Shown here: piece by piece, positions 22,017-34,163 of the stretch
How the letters are laid out: every line of letters starts with the position of its first letter
Numbering within the stretch: position 1 is the first letter of the stretch
Source: Agrostemma githago
Lineage: Eukaryota; Streptophyta; Magnoliopsida; Caryophyllales; Caryophyllaceae
Direction: 5' to 3'
Assembly: GCA_958450325.1 (NCBI GenBank)
Contig: OY288257.1
Location: 57,117,938-57,181,937 of the forward strand
DNA: 64,000 nucleotides
The notes under the pieces: generated by a model
The model's input: only the letters and a program-made list of their open reading frames with translations
Database searches by the model: none
What the model was told of the DNA's origin: nothing
Position numbers and translations under genes: made by a program

Positions 22017-22858
22017 TGTCAAAACCCTCTTTTCTTCTCCCTCTCTTCTCGTCGTCCGTCCGCCTCTTCTCCATCTTTTTTTCGTTTTTTTTATCTTGTT
22101 CTTCGCATTCATAATATCGATAACACTACTAATATCAAAACATTAAAATATTTATCGATTTGTGTCGAATAAGAAGGATATCGGGATAAGGAAAACCGCA
22201 TATACAAGTGTACTGCACACGCTTCGTCTGTCGCTTATCCCGGTACCCCGATTATTTGATTATTGAGATAAATCAACTTAAACGACAATTCGTCATTATT
22301 TCTCGTCATCATCATAATTTTGCATCCATCAATTTCTTAAAAAAAATAGATTTTAATAAGGGTCAAAACCCGTTGACACGGATCCGACATCACAATCCCT
22401 AGGGATTTATTTCGATGTCAGAAAAGTCGAGGGAATCAAGTCCTTTTTTTTATTTATTCGAGTAAAGCGTCGATCTTAGATTCGATACCAATTCCATAAT
22501 TGGATATCGAATCTAACGATCAAGTCACATAAATTAATTAACGTGATTCGTTCATATCACGATAATTAATTTAAAAACGACTAAAATCAATTTGTCTTTT
22601 TTATATTTCACTCTAATATCCCATATCGATTCAATAATCGAATATGGGATACAATGAGTACTCAAATTTAGAATCGGGTATAAATTCAACAATATTTATA
22701 TTCGGTTCAACAAAATTCGCGATTTATAAGAAAACCAAGTCGAACATAAGTTATGCAATATTTATGTCCGATTCGGTAAAAGCGTCGAATTATCAAAAAT
22801 CAAAAGCAATTTCAAAATCAACAATTAAATTGCAAACGAACCAAGTTCGTACAGGTGC

Positions 22859-23083
22859 CACTCGACCGAGTGCCTTAGTCACTCGATCGAGTGACACCCT
22901 AAAATCGAGTCAGAATGCTAATTATGACCACCACTCGATCGAGTCTCACAGTGACTCGGTCGAGTGGCCATGTACTCGACCGAGTTGGTCAATAACTCGG
23001 CCGAGTACGGTCATAAACGCAAAACAGAAATCCTTTTTAAAAAAGGTCTACTCGATCGAGTCTATTGACCACTCGATCGAGTG
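22859..23083 (+). repeat. Leader palindrome cluster, eight copies
   Basis: Core starts 22860, 22881, 22933, 22954, 22974, 22995, 23050 and 23071. Intervals 21, 52, 21, 20, 21, 55, 21. All eight fit ACTCGRYCGAGT exactly. Confidence 0.93.
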
Positions 23084-23897
23084 ACCACATAACGATTAAA
23101 ACGCGAGTCGTACATTCTTCTATTTTTTTTAAAACTCGATAGTATTTTGCGATTTAGGTCAACACGTGCTTAATCACGTGTATACTATCTTTTCAAACCA
23201 TGCATCTCATATTTACATCTCTTACATCATTCAATTCGATTCATCGTTTGCACAAACCGTTATAATTCGTTATATCATTGCATCGTTTACTAACGCGTTT
23301 GTTATTTCTTTTGTCAATTTAATTATTGTTCGTTTATTGTACTAAATGAACCCACATGCTAAAATTCCACTTTGACGTAGAATTAATTGCATTAAATTGA
23401 CTTAAAAACCCTTTTCAAATTCCATTCACATGTTTAGGGAAAATAAATCTTTGCATATCATTTTCCCGTTTTACTAACGCGCGTATTGTAAGTCATTTGA
23501 ATTCTTAGTAGAGGCCGCTAATGTGCGGGCGGGGTTGGGTGTCCTTTGTGGGCTTCCCAACACGTACCCTCACCCCTTACTCAGAACCTCGGTTTTCGGA
23601 TGCCCGAAACCGTTGGCGCACGAGAGTCATTCAATACACGATATCCGATAATGTCGGTATCGGTATCAAATGCAAAGGGACGAGCCCAATAAACTCTGAC
23701 ATCGGAAATGGGCCGTATTTTGTATACGGATCACTACGACATAGAGTGGGCTCGAACGGTTCCGAATAACCACAAAATTCGGTGGCGACTCCACATAGAC
23801 CTAAATTTCAATTCGATCCTTCTCATATGGAGATTCATTCGCCTCCCCAAACCCGCGCGTGGCCGCGTCGGGGTGGACCTATGTCATGTCCACAATT

Positions 23898-23915
23898 TGG
23901 CGACTCCGCTGGGGA
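23898..23915 (+). other. Element 2 primer binding site
   Basis: TGGCGACTCCGCTGGGGA, three bases after the LTR. It resembles the Ogre/Tat primer site described as complementary to the 3' end of a plant tRNA-Arg. Confidence 0.8.
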
Positions 23916-24979
23916 TTAACTGATGTGTGACTTACCATCGGCATCCTCAGGGTGAGACTCGAATAGAAATCGTTTGACAAATACAATACGCGTTTTAGTT
24001 CTACGGTTCATGCATAACCCATATTTTCCTGGGCCGGTACTCGCGACCGACGTCCCACTATACCGTCGATGTACTCCAATATGGATATGTTGAAAGGTGT
24101 CCATAGTCGATTCGAGTGGGTTTCGTGGCATGTTCTAAGATCAACTCGACTTAGGAAGTCCGTCCCGATCAACGTCTAGACTATGTACACTGGTATAGAC
24201 CCCTTATAGACCGATCGAGACTTAGTATAGAGCATACATGGCGTCGTTATAATGCTTGTGTGACTACGTGCTACTTGGTTTCCGAGTCATTTTCAAAAAC
24301 CGTCTTTTTTCAAAGATTGCATCTTTTATAAACTACTCAATTTCAAAACCCGGGACACATACCGAATTTAGGACTTATGATTTTACTCAAAATAGCCTAT
24401 TTTCTAGACGGTATGCTGCCCAATTCAAAACTCGAAAATACTTTCGAACTTTCAAAACCCGCGGCCCAATAACTTTTCGTTTTTTTTTTTCGAAAATTGG
24501 GCCCTCAAACCGAGTTTTCTCGAACTTTTTCAAAAACAAAACATCAATTTTCAAAACCTTCCACTTCTAGGACTTCCCGTATTTAGCAGTGTCGGGTCGT
24601 GTCTTAAGTTGTCAAAGTCTATAGCGTCGAAACTCCGTCGATCTTACATCACGAGTTTCCTCCCCTTCCCAGTCCTCCTTATTAGACTAAGGCAAGGCCC
24701 ACCTACGTAGGACAAACCCCTACAAAGGAGGGCCCGTCAACATAATCGAGTCTAAAGTCTGGGGATGTCTCACGTGAACCTTCCTTTGAACAGGACTAGG
24801 CCCACTCGCCAAATCCTAAGGAAGGCCCATCTTTCGCAAGTCACCTAGGTGTCTTTTCCGAGTCATTTCCCTTTTTTAGTCTTGTTCGGGATGTACTTTC
24901 TATTTCGGGATTTTGGGCTAGTTTCTGATTACGTGGTGTTCTTACAGACAGGCCACCCGTGACTAGACATCAACGCAAG
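23916..24979 (+). other. Element 2 untranslated leader
   Basis: About 1.06 kb without a supported gene. A stem at 24463-24503 pairs GGCCCAAT and TTTTCG with CGAAAA and TTGGGCC. A conserved TTCTTACAG at 24939-24947 precedes gag. Short frames here are non-coding. Confidence 0.7.
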
Positions 24980-26439
24980 ATGGACGAATTGAAAGATGCT
25001 CTTGCCAAGCTCGAGACTCAACTAACTTCCATCCAGGCTAACCAAACAACGTTAGCCACCCGACTGAGCGCCGTAGAGAAGACGACCCCTTTTGAAGGAT
25101 CCGAGCCCAATGGGCCCATGGCCGAGCTGGTCAGTATTGTTCGTAGGCTCGAGGAACAAGTCTCCCTATCGACGAACAACTCGATCCACACCGAGAATGC
25201 TCGTATTTATTCACCTTTAGATAACGAGCTTCCTGCTAACCTGGCCTCAACTTAACGGGACTTCCTATGTTTGAGGGTACCGAAGACCCGGTCCACCACA
25301 TCCGGGCTTTCAAAGACTTCATGGCAGTAAAGGGGGTGAAGTCAACTATGTTCAAGCACTTGTTCCCTTCTTCCCTGGAGAAACACCCTAAGGCCTGGTT
25401 CTACAGGCTCGACTTCAAGAAATACAAGACTTGGGATGATGTGGCGACCGAATTTGCTCGGAACTACGCCGATAACACCGAAATCCAGACTACAATGCGT
25501 ACTCTGGAGGTAATGGCCCAAGAGCCCAAAGAAGGGTTCACAAAATATCTGCAAAGGTGGAGGGCCGAGAGTGTGAAGCTAGTCGACAAGCCCGGCGAGA
25601 AGGCTCTAGTGGAAGCCTTCGTCAAAAATCTACTCCCATCCTACCGGGTCCATCTCCGGTATGCTATTATCCCAAACTTTGCTGTCCTTACTGAAATGGG
25701 CACAAGGATCGAAGATGATCTAAGGTTAGAGAGCCTGACTAAGGCCTCTACCAAAGGCTATCAAGGGGCTAGTTCGTCCACAAACAAGCCCGTACCTGCA
25801 GCTGCAACCCGCAGCATCTTCGACGAGGTAAATCTGCTCGACACCTCAACCAAAATGAATACACCAAATCGGGTATTCACAGATATAGGGACTACCTATA
25901 CCTATGCCTTGAAAAGGCTATCTTCAAAGGGTCTGATTCAACCAATAGGCCCAACTCCAGAGCCTCCAGTAGAGAAGAGGCCCAAATACTACAATGCTCA
26001 AGCCTACTGTCAGTATCACCGGGGCAACGGACATGATACTGAAAAATGTTAGAAGTTAAAGCATTTAATCTAAGATCTTATCGAGAGAGGGAAAGTTCCG
26101 TTGCCCGGAGACAAGTCGAGCAACAAAGAAAACCCGTTCAGCGCCCATGCCATATTCACAGGGGAGGTAATTGATTGTTCTCACCTCATTTCTCCTTTTA
26201 TCCCACAAATCAATGGGATATGGTTCGTTGACGAGGACGATGTATACTTAGCCAAGGGGGAAGCTGTCCCCATCACCCTTGAAGAGGTCCGAAAAGCCAA
26301 ATCCAAGGCTTTAGCCACCAACCACCTCGCCACCGCTGGGCGCGCCACTCCTACACCCGTCACTGAACCTGCCAGGACGGAATCCACCCTCGAAGAACCA
26401 AGCAATGACGCGGCCTTGGTCCAACAAATGAAGAGGGTT
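24980..26439 (+). pseudogene. gag: Element 2 gag
   Basis: Same protein as Element 1 gag: coiled-coil-like start, Gag domain with FTKYLQRWRAESVKLVD, and CQYHRGNGHDTEKC zinc knuckle near 26008-26049. It is broken by a frameshift near 25240-25255, TGG to TAG at 26050-26052 and a Gln codon to TAA about 26 bases later. At the gag-protease junction it keeps CGA where Element 1 has TGA, showing that the ancestral gag and protease were one frame. Confidence 0.88.
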
Positions 26440-28200
26440 CGAGCTGACTTAACCATATGGCAACTACTGGTTAGCTCACAAGCTCATCGAGAAGCACTGA
26501 CTAAGGCTCTCGATGAAATCAAGGTTGATTCAGAAGCTACCCCCGCTGAAATGGTAGCTACTATCATGCCCTACCTCAAGGGCAAGTCCAAAAACGAGGG
26601 CCCACTCATAACCTTCGCCGAATCTGATCTACCGTCATTTGGGCCCAATCACAATCTGGCCCTATACATCACGGTCATCTGCAAGGGTAAGTACCTTCCA
26701 GTGACCCTTATCGACGATGGATCAGCCGTGAACGTCCTACCCCTAAGGACCTCCAGGGCCCTCGGCATCACTGATGCCGACTATCTCCCGACAGCGCAAA
26801 CTATTCAGGCTTTCGATGGAAGCCCAAAACCAGTAGCTGGGGCCTTTAAACTGAAGATCATAACAGGCCCAATCGAAAAGGAGTAGGAGTTTCAGGTGAT
26901 AGACGTCACCTCATCATTCAATCTCTTACTGGGAAGGCCTTGGATCCACGCAGTCAAGGCCGTGACATCTACCCTCCACCGAAAAGTCAAGATGCCACTT
27001 AAAGACGGTATCATCACATTGGAGGCGACCCCCATGACCGTGGCAAGCTGCAACGCCACGAACCGGGCCGAACCACGAGGATTCGACTTCGTGGGTATGA
27101 TTGAGGAAGAATATCTCTTCAAACCCTACTTCGCCCCTAGCATCGACACGATGCTACAAAATCTGGGTTACCTACCCGGAGCTACCTCAAGACCATATCT
27201 TCCGGCGGGGAAGATCATCGAGGTCCTAGACAATGCAGAATCCCGACTCGTTTGGGATATACTATAAGCTCGGAGAATGTGGGTCGGGCCTCTGCAATCA
27301 AATTTGTCACTCCAGTCTTCGGAGCCAACCAAGTGGGCCTCTACCAATCCACCATCACATATCCCGAGACCAAAATGGCTCGGGAATGCAACTATATCCC
27401 CGATGATATATTCACTATCATCCAAGACGAGTCCGAAAAAGGTGAAGGCAACTCCGAGCCCGTTCTAGGGCTCTTATTTGGAGAAGACAAGACCGTCCCT
27501 GCTCCAAAAGACGATTTGGTCAACCTGATCCTCCGCAGCGATCGGTTCGACCCAACCAAGCTAATCACTGAGGTCGGCGCCAACACCGAAACAAGGGCTT
27601 GGAGGAAGACCATAAAATGGACCGACAGTCAAGGACGGGTCTACAAGTTGACCACCGGCGAGGGAGACATGCCGGATACCGAGTCCGAGTCTGAGTCTGA
27701 GTCAGAGTCGGAGCCTGAGTCCGAGTTTAGAGGGTCTGGTGCTGGAGTCGAGTCTGTAACCCCTCTTTCCTTAGCCACTGAGGTCTCGGGGTCTGTCCCA
27801 AGACCTCTCCCTATCCCGCCACTGACCAACGATCAGATGGCGGCTCTATTCGAGCTATTTTCAAAATTTACCATTAATAATAATAACGAACACCGTTCTG
27901 CTTACGACTTGTCTTATTTCCAAAATTTTCTCAATTTCAAAAATTTTATATGCAATGACATTGAGAAACCCGACGAACAGGTACCTCTACCACAACATCT
28001 GGTCGAGCAGCTCGAGCAAAGGGAATCCCGAGATCCGGTAATCGAAGAAACCGAGTCCATCAACGTGGGAACCACTTTAGAGCCCCAGATGCTTAAGTTG
28101 GGCCAATCTTTAGATCCAGAGGAGAGACAACAGTTCACGGACCTCCTCCTAGAATTTAAAGACGTCTTTGCATGGTCCTACAAGGACATGCCGGGAATAG
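26440..28200 (+). pseudogene. pro: Element 2 protease and acidic linker
   Basis: Active site IDDGSAVNVLP lies near 26710-26742 and LLLGRPWIHA near 26923-26952. TTG to TAG at 26884-26886 and a one-base deletion near 27245 break it. The acidic run (near 27679-27730) is shorter than in Element 1. The remainder to the RT is open. Confidence 0.85.
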
Positions 28201-30030
28201 ATCGAGAAATAGCTGAACACCGAATACCCATCAAAGATGGGTGCAGACCGGTAAAGCAGAAGCTCAGAAGAATGAAGCCCGAATGGTCTCTTAAAGTTAA
28301 AGAAGAGGTCGATAAACAATTCAAAGCGGGCTTTATACAAGTGTCTGAATATCCAGACTGGGTTGCAAACATCGTGCCGGTACCCAAGAAGGACGGCAAG
28401 GTGCGGGTATGCGTAGACTTCCGGGACCTAAACAAGGCCAGCCCAAAAGATGATTTTCCGTTACCACACATCGACATTTTGGTGGATAATACGGCCGACC
28501 ATGCCCTTCTATCATTCATGGACGGGTATGCCGGATACAATCAAATTAAAATGGCAGAAGAGGATATGAGTAAGACTACCTTCATCACACCTTGGGGTAC
28601 TTACTGTTACACCGTCATGCCATTTGGGCTTATTAATGCAGGAGCCACTTATCAACGGACCGCCACCACCTTATTACACGACATGATGCATAAGGAAGTG
28701 GAGGTCTATGTGGACGATATGATCGTTAAGTCTAAAGACCGAAGCGGGCACATCACGGCCCTAAGAAATTTCTTTACCAGACTGCGAAAATACAACATGA
28801 GACTAAACCCACAAAAATGCAGTTTTGGGGAAACGTCAGGCAAATTACTGGGCCATATCGTTAGCCAGCGCGGCATCGAGGTCGACCCAGCTAAAATCAA
28901 GGCCATCACCGAGATGCAACCACCCAGGACCGAAAAGGAAATAAGGGAGTTTCTCGGGAAAGTCCAGTACGTCAGCCGTTTCATTTCAAAGCTAACCATG
29001 GTATGTGAACCCATTTTCAAGAAACTGAAGATCGGGGAACGTGTCCTATGGGATGATAAATGTCAAGCGGCCTTTGATAAAATCAAGGAGATCTTGTCTG
29101 CTCCGCCGGTACTAATGCCACCTCAACACGGTCTGCCGTTGTCGTTATATCTAACAACAACCGAGACAGCCATGGGGGCTATGATGGCCCAGACAGTTGA
29201 TTCGGAAGAACGGGCTATTTACTACATCAGTAAAAAGTTCCTCGAGTATGAATGCAAGTACACCATGCTCGAGAAAACGTGCCTAGCATTAGTTTGGGCC
29301 ACTAAAAAGCTCCGACATTACATGCTTAGCCACGAGGTACATGTTTTATCCAAAATGGATCCAATCAAGTACTTATTCGAGAAGCCCATCCTCAACGGCA
29401 GGATGTCAAGATGGACTTTAATGTTATCCGAGTTCGACCTCAAATTCGTACCATTAAAAGCCATCAAAGGCCGCGTAGTTGCCGAATTTCTCGCTGATAG
29501 CCTAATATCCGAAGAAGGCCACACTGATACATGGGCCTTTCCTGATGAGGACATATTCCATACCGATACCGAGACGTGGGATCTGTATTTCGATGGAGCA
29601 TCCAACTTCCGAGGATTTGGGGTCGGAATTCTATTAATCTCACCCCGAGGGGAGCACATTCCCTTATCCATCAAATTGGACTTCGACGTGACCAACAACG
29701 CAGCCGAATACGAAGCATGCATTCACGGGCTGCAAGCCGCCGCTGATTTAGGGGTAACAAACCTCCAGGTCCACGGTGATTCATCATTGGTCATCAATCA
29801 AGCACTCCAAAAATGGAAAACTCGAACGCCAATCTCGTGGCTTACCAAGCGCGAGTACGGATTCTAGAGAAACAATTAGAGAAAGTCGAATATATTTACC
29901 TACCCCGAGAGGAAAATCAGTTTGCAGATGCACTTTCCAAATTAGCATCTTTACTGAACATCCCGGATCACCTGACCAGCATGCCAATCTGTGTCGAAAG
30001 GCGGTCCGAACCAGCATACATCCATGCCAT
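28201..30030 (+). pseudogene. pol: Element 2 reverse transcriptase with two RNase H domains
   Basis: RT from about 28210 has VRVCVDFRDLNKAS, MPFGLINAG and YVDD intact, so this is the best-preserved RT in the window. Gypsy RNase H follows to about 29510. The second RNase H starts with LYFDGASNFRGFG near 29582 and is cut by a one-base deletion near 29822, after GDSSLV; the rest, including FADALSKLA, continues in another frame. The open frame covering pro end, RT and both RNase H starts is 871 codons (27252-29867). Confidence 0.9.
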
Positions 30031-31311
30031 TCAAGATATCGAGATAACTGACCCAGAACCTTGGTATCAAGCCGTCTTAACGTACCTGACAACGGGAGAA
30101 TATCCTCCGGAAGCTGAAAATCGGGCCAAAAAGGCCCTACGAAGATTAGCAACCCAATTTGTTCGTACTGATGACGGGCAATTGTATAAAAAGACGGCAC
30201 AGAGGGCTCTCCTCCTATGTATCGACAAAATTCAAGCCGAGAAGGTCATGGCCGAGGTCCACGACGGTGAAAACGGTCCGCATATGAACGCCCATATGCT
30301 ATCCCGTAAAATCATGAGGCTCGGGTACTACTGGAACACCATGGAGACAGACTGTCAGTTATACGTCAAGCACTGTCATAACTGTCAGATCTTCGGTAAT
30401 GTACAGCATATGCCATCTTCCTTATTATATACCATGACATCACCATGGCCATTTTCGACATGGGGTATAGACATAATTGGGAAAGTACACCCTTCCGGGA
30501 CGGGAGGACATTGCTTCATTTTGGTGGCCATCGACTACTTCACCAAGTGGGTAGAAGCCGAATCATACCGTGTCTTGAACGCCAAGCACGTGGCCAAATT
30601 TATCCAAAATAAGATTATATGCCGATACGGGATCCCGCACAAATTTATCAGTGATCACGGGACCCATTTCCAAGCTGAAACTACCGCATTACTGGCAAAA
30701 TACAAAATTCAAAGACATACATCTTCACCTTACCGACCCCAAACAAACGGAGCGGTAGAAGCGGCCAACAAAACAATTGTCACCATACTAAAAAAGATGG
30801 CTGAGAATTATCGAGACTGGCCCGACAAGATACCTTTTGCCTTATGAGGATACCGAACTTCGATCCGCACTGCAACCGGAGCAACTCCATATTACCTGAC
30901 ATATGGAATGGAAGCAGTCCAACCGGTTGAGCTAGAAGTACCATCCCTAAGGATTTTACTTGAAAGCCAAGTATCCGAAGCAGATTGGGTCCAAGCCCGG
31001 TACGATTCGCTAGTCCTCTTGGACGACGGCGGTCCCGGGCCCTCAACAATATTCAAGTATATCAAAAAAGAATCCAACGGGCTTTCAACAAAAGATTTAG
31101 GCCCAGGAAGATCAATGAAGGAGATTTGGTCCTAAAATCGGTTCGTGCCTTACTACCGGTTGACCCAAGGGAAAAATTCAAACCCAATTGGGCTGGGCCA
31201 TATTTAGTCAAGAAAATCCTATCGGAAGGAGCGGTGATGCTAACGGACCTGGATGGCAACGAGTTCGTCAACCCGACCAACTTGGACCAGCAGAAGCGCT
31301 ACTACCCATAA
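30031..31311 (+). pseudogene. int: Element 2 integrase
   Basis: HHCC zinc domain, IDYFTKW, SDHGTHF and NGAVEAAN catalytic stretches are all present. TGG to TGA at 30845-30847 and an indel near 31030 interrupt the C-terminal third. The GPYLVKK segment and end TAA at 31309-31311 match Element 1. Confidence 0.88.
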
Positions 31312-31726
31312 ACCCCTATCTCAATGTCATTTGCAAAAAATTTATAAAAATTTGTCTTTTTATAAAATTTCAGACAAGTCAATAAGTTAGAATTAACTAT
31401 TCTACCGTCGCACATCTCGAATCAATGATCTTGATGTATTTCGAAAATTGCAAAAGAAAAAAAATCAAATCAATCAAATCAATTTTGAACTACGTTTGGT
31501 TTGATTCCGCTAACTGTGGATACGTAGGCAACCTCTCAAAAGGGTACAACCACTGCAATAAACAAAAAGACGGGAACGGTATTCAATAATACGTCTTTTA
31601 TTAATATCTCGATAAACTCGGGAATTACAAAAAAAAAAAAAAAAAAAAAAACGCCAAACACGGCATACACAAAAAAAAATCACACCGAAAAATAAATAAT
31701 AATATTCAAATAATAAAATACGGAGA
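31312..31726. other. Convergent gap between pol and PMD, with conserved block
   Basis: Conserved block 31487-31573 with GGATACGTAGGCAAC, then an A run at about 31630-31650. No gene. Confidence 0.6.
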
Positions 31727-33517
31727 CTAATATCCCGGCATCTTCCCCTTTCCCTTGTCCTTCGGGTCGCGTGGAGCCCGAGGTCGTCGAGGTGGGGACG
31801 AGCGTTCCCTGATCACCAGGGGAACCTCCTTAGCACGAGCCCGCTTCTTTGACGACGGGTCTTCAATCACAGTCTTCGGCCCAAGTCGGGCTCGCACATG
31901 CTCGGGTAGCCTATCTCGTGGGCCAAGTCGGTCCTGCACGGCTAGTCTAGGGCCCAGTCTCCTTTCCAAGTCTGTCTGGGGGCTCACCTTCCCCCGAGCA
32001 CCTTTAGAACCGGACCCTTCAGCTTGAGTCTTAGCCTTCTTCTTTTGTCCGAACATTAGACGAACTAGGGTAGCTGGAGTGTCTCCCTCATCAAAAAACT
32101 CCCTGTTGTCTTTAGCCTATTCTCTCCTCAGCAGGTCAAAGGCTTCATCCACCTTCAAAGCAGCTCGGGCTTTAGCATCACCTGCTTTAGTCCACTTGGT
32201 ATATGAGTCTGAAACCCAAATCGAATGCCGAGATTTGGAAACGGGCCAAGTGTGCCGGGTGTACCATCTTTGCATCCACGTGTCGCACATCACATCCGTC
32301 AATTGGGTAGGATCACACACAATTGCCTCTATTTCTGGTATCCGCTGAGTTCGTCCATACTGCCTTAGTATGCGATCCGGGTAGAGATGAACCGCTTGGT
32401 TGAAGGACAAGATCACTTGGTAACGGGCCCTCTCTCTCGGGTCCAAACCTGACCAAGCCGGGATGGGCCACCATGGCACGACCCATCGAATCAACCGCCC
32501 ACCATGGATTGATAGCACCTCATCCCAATACTTCTGGCTAATCAAGCAAGAAAAATCGATGGTCCGTCGTCTCGTCATCAGCTGGTTATGGCGGTAGGTA
32601 CTGGCATCAAGTGGGGGATCTATCACCGATAGCCTCTCATAAAGCCAAATCTGAAAAAAGAAAAAAAACAAAAGCTTTAGATTTCGAGACAAAACGGACG
32701 ACACTCGATCGAGTGTCAGCGTGACTCGATCGAGTGGCGTCACTGGGAACGAACAGAAGCCTTTCAGCGAAGGCACTCGATCGAGTGCCAGGGTGACTCG
32801 ATCGAGTGCCCACTGCAGTAGCCAGATTCTCGAAAAAAATTCAAAAAATTGAGGAAAAAATAAAATTCGACGTACTTGCAGCAAACGAGTGCTTCCGGTG
32901 AGACGAACGGACGAGTCCCTTTTGCGATTATCTAATCCTTGGATGATTTCGCCCGTGATTAGCCAAGCCGGACTATGTTCAGTCTCCATCAAGTCCACCA
33001 CGGTTATGAGACGGGCATTACCCATGCAAGATAACCAGTCCATGTGACCTTCAAAAGCGTAAACATGGAGCATGCAAAAAGAAAAGGCCCTACGGCTATG
33101 GGCTGACCTCACCCGGACATCCTGCGGGTTCATGAATTTCTCGGCCAAGTCGATCAGAGAAATATTGCCACCTTCCATCATACGGGACACTTCGTTATGG
33201 GATAGCCCCAGAAATTCCCTCAGCTTCCTCTTTGGGTCATAGACTGAATACGGGACGGCGGGCCGAAGCATCGGGTTCCATCCTCCTATAGCTGCAATCT
33301 CTTCAGGTAGAGGGCAGATCTCGCCCTGAGGGAAAGCAAAGACATGATATATGTCATCCCAGTAAGCTAAGCATGCATCCAAGAAGTAACGATCTACCAC
33401 CATCTGACGGAACGGGTACAGCTGAGTTATACCCGTCTGATTCAAGACCACCCTATCAGCATCCCTACATTGACGGGACCACGCCTGCAACATAGCACTC
33501 AATCTGTCGATTCCCAT
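31727..33517 (-). pseudogene. Element 2 antisense plant mobile domain gene, two exons
   Basis: Exon 1 33517-32876 (214 codons, same length as Element 1), intron 32875-32651 (225 bp; CAA/GTACGT donor, TTTTTTCAG acceptor), exon 2 32650-31727. The intron happens to have no stop in frame, so the unspliced frame is also open. PMD stretches include YWDDIYHVFAFPQGE, IGGWNP and RWVVPWWP. The basic tail has KKRARAK and ends KGKMPGY. A Gln codon to TAG change near 32120 separates domain from tail. The ATG at 33517 was chosen by alignment of MGIDRL with MAIDRL and MGIERL in the other elements, not the upstream ATG at 33658. Confidence 0.82.
32702..32808. repeat. Four palindromes in the PMD intron
   Basis: ACTCGATCGAGT cores start at 32703, 32724, 32775 and 32796, spacing 21, 51, 21. 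All four have identical cores. Confidence 0.92.
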
Positions 33518-34150
33518 GATGGATTTCTTAAAAGGATAAAGAGACTTTCTTTTTGCCTTAAGGGAAATAAAAAAAATTCTTGTGATGGAATTATGAAGAA
33601 AATCAAGAGCATAGGGGGCTATATATAGCATTAGCTTGCAAATCTCTTTCCATATCACTTCTAGGAAAAGTTTCCTAAAATTCCAAAAGGGAATTAACCC
33701 ACGAGCCTAATCCCGATACTAGCGAGGATAATCATCCCGAACTTTCCTAAATTCTTTAGGAGGCGATTTCAAAATTTTCAAAATTTCAAAATTTTCAAAT
33801 TTTCAACAAATTCAAAAAATCATTCTCCCCAGCACGAGACATTTTACTACCTACGTGTTGCATACATTTTTATGTGACTTATACAGGTACGACTCAAGCG
33901 AAGACATGCAAGCCATCAAATCTCCCCAGCGGCATTTTTCGGGATAGCACGGGATGGGCCAACACACAGGCACACCCAGGGCTTACGTGACAAGCCCAAA
34001 GTCCCCACGGAACGCAGGTATGATCTCTGCCTTATGGCTGGCGGGCCCTTCACGCGAGTCCAATGGACTATAAACGACCCGAACGGAAGTCTACCAGGTC
34101 TTAACGGACTTGGTAGCTACTCTAACTTTCGCCCTGTCCAAGCCTCAGTC
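33518..34150 (-). promoter_or_regulatory. PMD promoter region of Element 2
   Basis: TATATATA at 33620-33627 lies about 103 bp before the PMD ATG on the minus strand. The remainder up to the polypurine tract is non-coding. Confidence 0.6.
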
Positions 34151-34163
34151 AGAGTGGGGGCTC
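34151..34163 (+). other. Element 2 polypurine tract
   Basis: AGAGTGGGGGCTC immediately before the LTR start TGTAGAC. Confidence 0.87.

Larger units (their letters stand above)
21250..23894 (+). repeat. Element 2 5' LTR (2645 bp)
   Basis: Starts TATAGACACC (terminal TG to TA change) and ends CATGTCCACA, followed by the primer site. Contains four promoter palindromes, TATA at 21770, invariant 20-mer at 21997-22016, hairpin 22176-22246, eight leader palindromes and the conserved terminal block from about 23511. Confidence 0.95.

Noticed and set aside
32651..32875. Continuous 513-codon PMD frame through the intron of Element 2
   Set aside because: The other two elements have good splice sites and in-frame breaks here, and the inserted residues are just translated palindromes; read as an intron without stops rather than coding sequence.
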